Of a stretch of DNA of 24,819 nucleotides, positions 22,328 through 24,819 are shown in pieces. The stretch comes from Candidatus Cloacimonas sp. (lineage in GTDB: Bacteria > Cloacimonadota > Cloacimonadia > Cloacimonadales > Cloacimonadaceae). Position numbers and translations under genes: made by a program. How positions within the stretch are numbered: position 1 is the stretch's first letter; the number at the start of each line of letters is the position of its first letter. The stretch is taken from assembly GCA_023227825.1 (NCBI GenBank), contig JALOCJ010000014.1, positions 1-24,819 of the forward strand. Reading direction: 5' to 3'. The notes beneath the pieces are model-generated. The model saw only the letters and a list, made by a program, of their open reading frames with translations, had not been told where the DNA came from and made no database searches.

Positions 22328-23668
22328 ATGAAATACATTTATCTGATATTTGCTCTATTGGCTTGCAGTATTCTTTTTGGACAGCCGGCCTATATGCCTG
22401 TAACAACTTTAGCAGAAGATTTTGGAGCTACCTGGTGTATGAATTGTCCTCTTGCCTGGCAGGGTTTGCAGGAAGTTCATTCAGCCACCAATAACAGTGA
22501 ATTTATCAGTGCCAGGTTATTTACAACCAGCGGAGAACTCAGCAATGCTATAATAGAAGAAAGATTTTCTTACTACAATGTTATAGGTCTACCCAATGTA
22601 ATTTTCAACGGCATAGTATCTCTGGAAGGAATAGGAGAAGGAACTGCAGACGGAACCGATTATCTTAGCGCTCTTGCTTTAACCCGCTATTCTGCTTCCC
22701 CGATAAAAATTGTGCCGACTAATTTCAGCTTTGAGAGGGGGTTGGTAAGCGGGTCTGTAATAATGATTTCACCAGATGTAACAATTTCCGATGCCCGTCT
22801 TGTATATTATCTGCTAGAAGATAATGTGGGAGAGGAAGACCATATTGTAAGAGGTATTCTTTATGATGATAATGTTTCTTTATCGGGTTATGGAGATACA
22901 TATAATTACAATAAAACTTTCAGCATAAATCCTTCCTGGGTGGTTAGTAACTTGTGGGGAATTGTTTTTCTGCAGATATCAGATAAAAAAATAGTTCAAT
23001 GTGTTTCCTCACTTCCTTTGCCTGAGTATAATTTTCGGGTTGCAATGGACTGGAATCCTTCTATACAAGGAGATGCAGATACTACTTACCTTTCTTCTCC
23101 TTTATGGTTCTTCAATCTTGGAGCAGCAGAAAATTACACTATGCGCCTGGAATCAGATAATGTACCTGGGGATTGGTATTTGAATTATTGTGATGAAACA
23201 GGAAACTGCTATCCGGGAAGTATTGACCGCCCGTTTTCTATGGCTGCGGGTGAGGCAATATCCTTTCATTTGAATTTAACAATTGGCTCCCCTGCCACTG
23301 TGGATTTTCGCTTTATCGTCAGCAGTCCCAATATTGGTAGTTACAGTATCCCTTTTCGTTATTCTGTTGGCACCCCTGTGATAGATGAAACCAATAGCCC
23401 TGTGGCTTTACAGGTTAATGGATTATATCCCAATCCCGTTTCCGGTAGTGCGGTCTTTCGTCTTTTTTCTCCTAAAAATAACGCTTCTGCAACTATAGAT
23501 ATTTATAATGTGAAAGGACAAAAAGTGCAGTGCATTACCACTATTGATCTTCATAATGGTATAAATGAAATCAGTTTTGTTCCCAAAACTTCTCTTCCCA
23601 ATGGTGTTTATTTTTATCGCTTGCAAAACAGCAATAATCAAGCAGGACGCTTTTTGCTCTTGAAGTAA
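22328..23668 (+). CDS. Secreted thioredoxin-like protein with type IX-style sorting domain
   Basis: The 446-residue protein has a signal peptide (LIFALLACSILFGQ), then a thioredoxin-like domain opening VTTLAEDFGATWCMNCPLAW, with the CxxC pair at about residues 37/40 and a cis-Pro-like loop IGLPNVIFNG, as in Omp28-type proteins. A long beta-rich middle follows (about 120-360). The last 80 residues are a secretion/sorting domain of the Por type: LYPNPVSGSAVFRLF, ATIDIYNVKGQKV, LPNGVYFYRL and the final GRFLLLK. Such domains direct proteins through the type IX system to the cell surface in FCB bacteria. The second ATG is used because GAGGAG abuts the first one (22322) and lies six bases from the second. 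The cargo is thus probably an extracellular or surface thiol protein; the substrate is unknown. Confidence 0.85.
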   Translation: MKYIYLIFALLACSILFGQPAYMPVTTLAEDFGATWCMNCPLAWQGLQEVHSATNNSEFISARLFTTSGELSNAIIEERFSYYNVIGLPNVIFNGIVSLEGIGEGTADGTDYLSALALTRYSASPIKIVPTNFSFERGLVSGSVIMISPDVTISDARLVYYLLEDNVGEEDHIVRGILYDDNVSLSGYGDTYNYNKTFSINPSWVVSNLWGIVFLQISDKKIVQCVSSLPLPEYNFRVAMDWNPSIQGDADTTYLSSPLWFFNLGAAENYTMRLESDNVPGDWYLNYCDETGNCYPGSIDRPFSMAAGEAISFHLNLTIGSPATVDFRFIVSSPNIGSYSIPFRYSVGTPVIDETNSPVALQVNGLYPNPVSGSAVFRLFSPKNNASATIDIYNVKGQKVQCITTIDLHNGINEISFVPKTSLPNGVYFYRLQNSNNQAGRFLLLK

Positions 23669-23750
23669 CAGACATAATACAGTTTTTTTGCTCTTGCAGA
23701 CAATTCGGAGCTTGACAAAAATAACCTTTTAAGAAATTTGACCTTGCAGT

Positions 23751-23827
<77 letters not shown>

Positions 23828-23892
23828 CTTTCTTTTTTTACTGATAGTTATGAGTTTAGCTTATTGTTTTGTCTTTTTGGGAACCCCCCTGA

Positions 23893-23898
23893 TATAAT
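23893..23898 (+). promoter_or_regulatory. -10 box TATAAT before the second tRNA-Val
   Basis: A consensus TATAAT lies 20 bp before the mature 5' end of tRNA-Val(CAC), the right place for a short tRNA leader. No clear -35 box stands 16-18 bp upstream. Confidence 0.35.
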
Positions 23899-23918
23899 AT
23901 ATGACTTATTTTTTTATA

Positions 23919-23995
23919 GGGTGATTAGCTCAGCTGGTTAGAGCGCTACGTTCACATCGTAGAGGTCACTGGTTCGAATCCAGTATCACCCACCA
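23919..23995 (+). tRNA. tRNA-Val (anticodon CAC)
   Basis: This gene differs from the preceding tRNA-Val at three of 77 positions: one D-loop base, the first anticodon base (C, giving CAC) and position 69, where A restores a full acceptor stem GGGTGAT/ATCACCC. CCA is encoded. It ends in a run of T that could terminate transcription. The pair arose by duplication. Confidence 0.96.
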
Positions 23996-24480
23996 CTTTT
24001 TTAAAACCTTATTGAAGACAATTTCCTGAATTAACAAATCATTTAGGGTAGAAATAATCCTGTTATAAGATTATGCATATTAACGGAATCTCTTCTCCAA
24101 TTTTTGGATTTATGACGAGGGATATGATATAAATTTATAAGAAATTTAGAAATACAAGGCATTCCCATAAAAAACGATGTGAATAAGTCATAACATACTA
24201 TTGTATAGTTAGATATATGGTGTAAATGTCCAAAGTATTAATTTTGTTATTTAGTGAGAAAGAGGATTTTTTCTCAAAACTTTTCGTAACCAAAATCAGC
24301 AAGCGAGAATTTTATGTCATATAAAGCCCATAATACTTTAATAGAAGCATTTTCTTGGGGGTGAGACGAATTTTGTGTCTAAATTTTGAAAATAGTTCAA
24401 ATAATTCTGAATTAACCTTGTGGATAAATCAATTATTGGGCAGAAAAATATTATAATAATTTGAAATAAAATGCCTTACA
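23996..24480. other. AT-rich stretch without a gene
   Basis: No open frame of useful length, RNA gene or terminator is evident. A 7-bp stem TGAGAAA/TTTCTCA occurs near 24255-24276. TGGTGTAAATGTCCAA at 24218-24233 resembles part of the 38-bp repeat at 7314 and 24597 in reverse orientation. The composition suggests decayed sequence. Confidence 0.4.
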
Positions 24481-24535
24481 AAAATGGCGGTCTCACAATT
24501 ATAGGATCAATTAAACATTAGGAGACCACCATATT
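24481..24535. repeat. Inverted repeat with 14-bp arms
   Basis: AAAATGGCGGTCTC (24481-24494) pairs with GAGACCACCATATT (24522-24535) at 12 of 14 positions around a 27-base centre. It could be the remnant of mobile-element ends or a binding site. Nothing in the centre is recognisable. Confidence 0.6.
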
Positions 24536-24596
24536 AGTAATACAGAATGAAACCCCCGAATTCGTGAAAGAAAAATTGTCAAGCTTCTGTAAAAAA

Positions 24597-24634
24597 ATGA
24601 GTTGGAATTTACACCAACATTTTGGACTCAACTC
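24597..24634 (+). repeat. 38-bp dispersed repeat, copy 2
   Basis: This copy matches 7314-7351 (minus strand) at 33 of 38 positions. In the frame that reads ELEFTPTFWTQL a stop codon lies three codons before the match, so no intact gene carries it. The same frame continues for about 18 codons past the match before a stop. Confidence 0.6.
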
Positions 24635-24667
24635 AGACACCGCTTTTCGCCCTATATTGAGAGCATA

Positions 24668-24740
24668 AATCAAGTGTTAATCATACCTTAATCAAGCGTT
24701 AATAGTAAACGCTTGATTAAGGTATGATAAACGCTAGATT
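24668..24740. repeat. Long inverted repeat with 33-bp arms
   Basis: The arms 24668-24700 and 24708-24740 match at 30 of 33 positions, with the inner 21 bp (24680-24700 against 24708-24728) perfect, around the 7-base loop AATAGTA. Each arm contains two copies of an AATCAAGCGTT-like unit. The sequence after it (24741-24819) has a GAAAGGAGG at about 24753-24761 but no start codon at a suitable distance. Confidence 0.9.
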
Positions 24741-24819
24741 AATAGCTTTAGGAAAGGAGGATAGGAGACAGCAATAGTATATTTTGTTTTATCTTACAAT
24801 TGCCAGGCAGTCCCCCCAA

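Noticed and set aside
24597..24662. Short peptide gene beginning ATGAGTTGG at the second copy of the 38-bp repeat
   Set aside because: There is no ribosome-binding site and the frame is only about 22 codons; the other frame (ELEFTPTF) looks more protein-like but has an upstream stop and no start.

Overview
The window looks like chromosomal DNA from an AT-rich, Gram-negative bacterium of the Fibrobacteres-Chlorobi-Bacteroidetes (FCB) side of the tree. The best guess is a member of the Cloacimonadota (Candidatus Cloacimonas-like). The pointers are a type IX-style C-terminal sorting domain, Omp28-like and DUF6029-like envelope proteins, a DsbD with all three cysteine pairs, and intergenic spaces full of short palindromic and tandem repeats. 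The species guess is inference; no 16S gene or marker search was available.

Layout. (1) 1-3124, plus strand: an iron-uptake operon encoding a Fur-family regulator, FeoB and FeoA, all overlapping, behind a palindromic candidate operator. (2) 3332-11924, minus strand: in transcription order, a MacB/LolD-type ABC ATPase, its FtsX-like permease, a YihY/BrkB membrane protein and purH (the four genes overlap and form one operon), then tRNA-Ser(GGA), sppA with its own promoter and palindrome, a cluster of seven palindromic repeats, and RNase G. (3) 11925-12740: an 800-bp divergent intergenic region made largely of repeats. (4) 12741-16534, plus strand: the translation operon rplM-rpsI-rpsB-tsf-pyrH-frr, with a structured leader before rpsB. 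(5) 16535-17150: a second repeat-rich gap that shares a 71-bp hairpin element with region 3. (6) 17151-23668, plus strand: a thiol-redox and envelope cluster: DsbD, a lipoprotein joining an NTF2-like region to an Omp28-like thioredoxin domain, a TlpA-like thioredoxin, a DUF6029-like predicted outer-membrane barrel, and a secreted thioredoxin-like protein with a C-terminal sorting domain. (7) 23751-24819: two near-identical tRNA-Val genes (GAC and CAC), then about 820 bp with no credible gene but several inverted repeats.

How the parts work together. The Fur protein probably controls ferrous iron import through FeoB/FeoA. The ribosomal operon supplies L13, S9, S2, EF-Ts, UMP kinase and ribosome recycling factor. 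The DsbD cluster reads as a route carrying reducing equivalents from the cytoplasm through the inner membrane (DsbD) to periplasmic (TlpA), lipid-anchored (Omp28-like) and possibly secreted (sorting-domain) thioredoxin-fold proteins, with a barrel of unknown role encoded among them. This cluster and the hairpin repeat family are the two most interesting things in the window.
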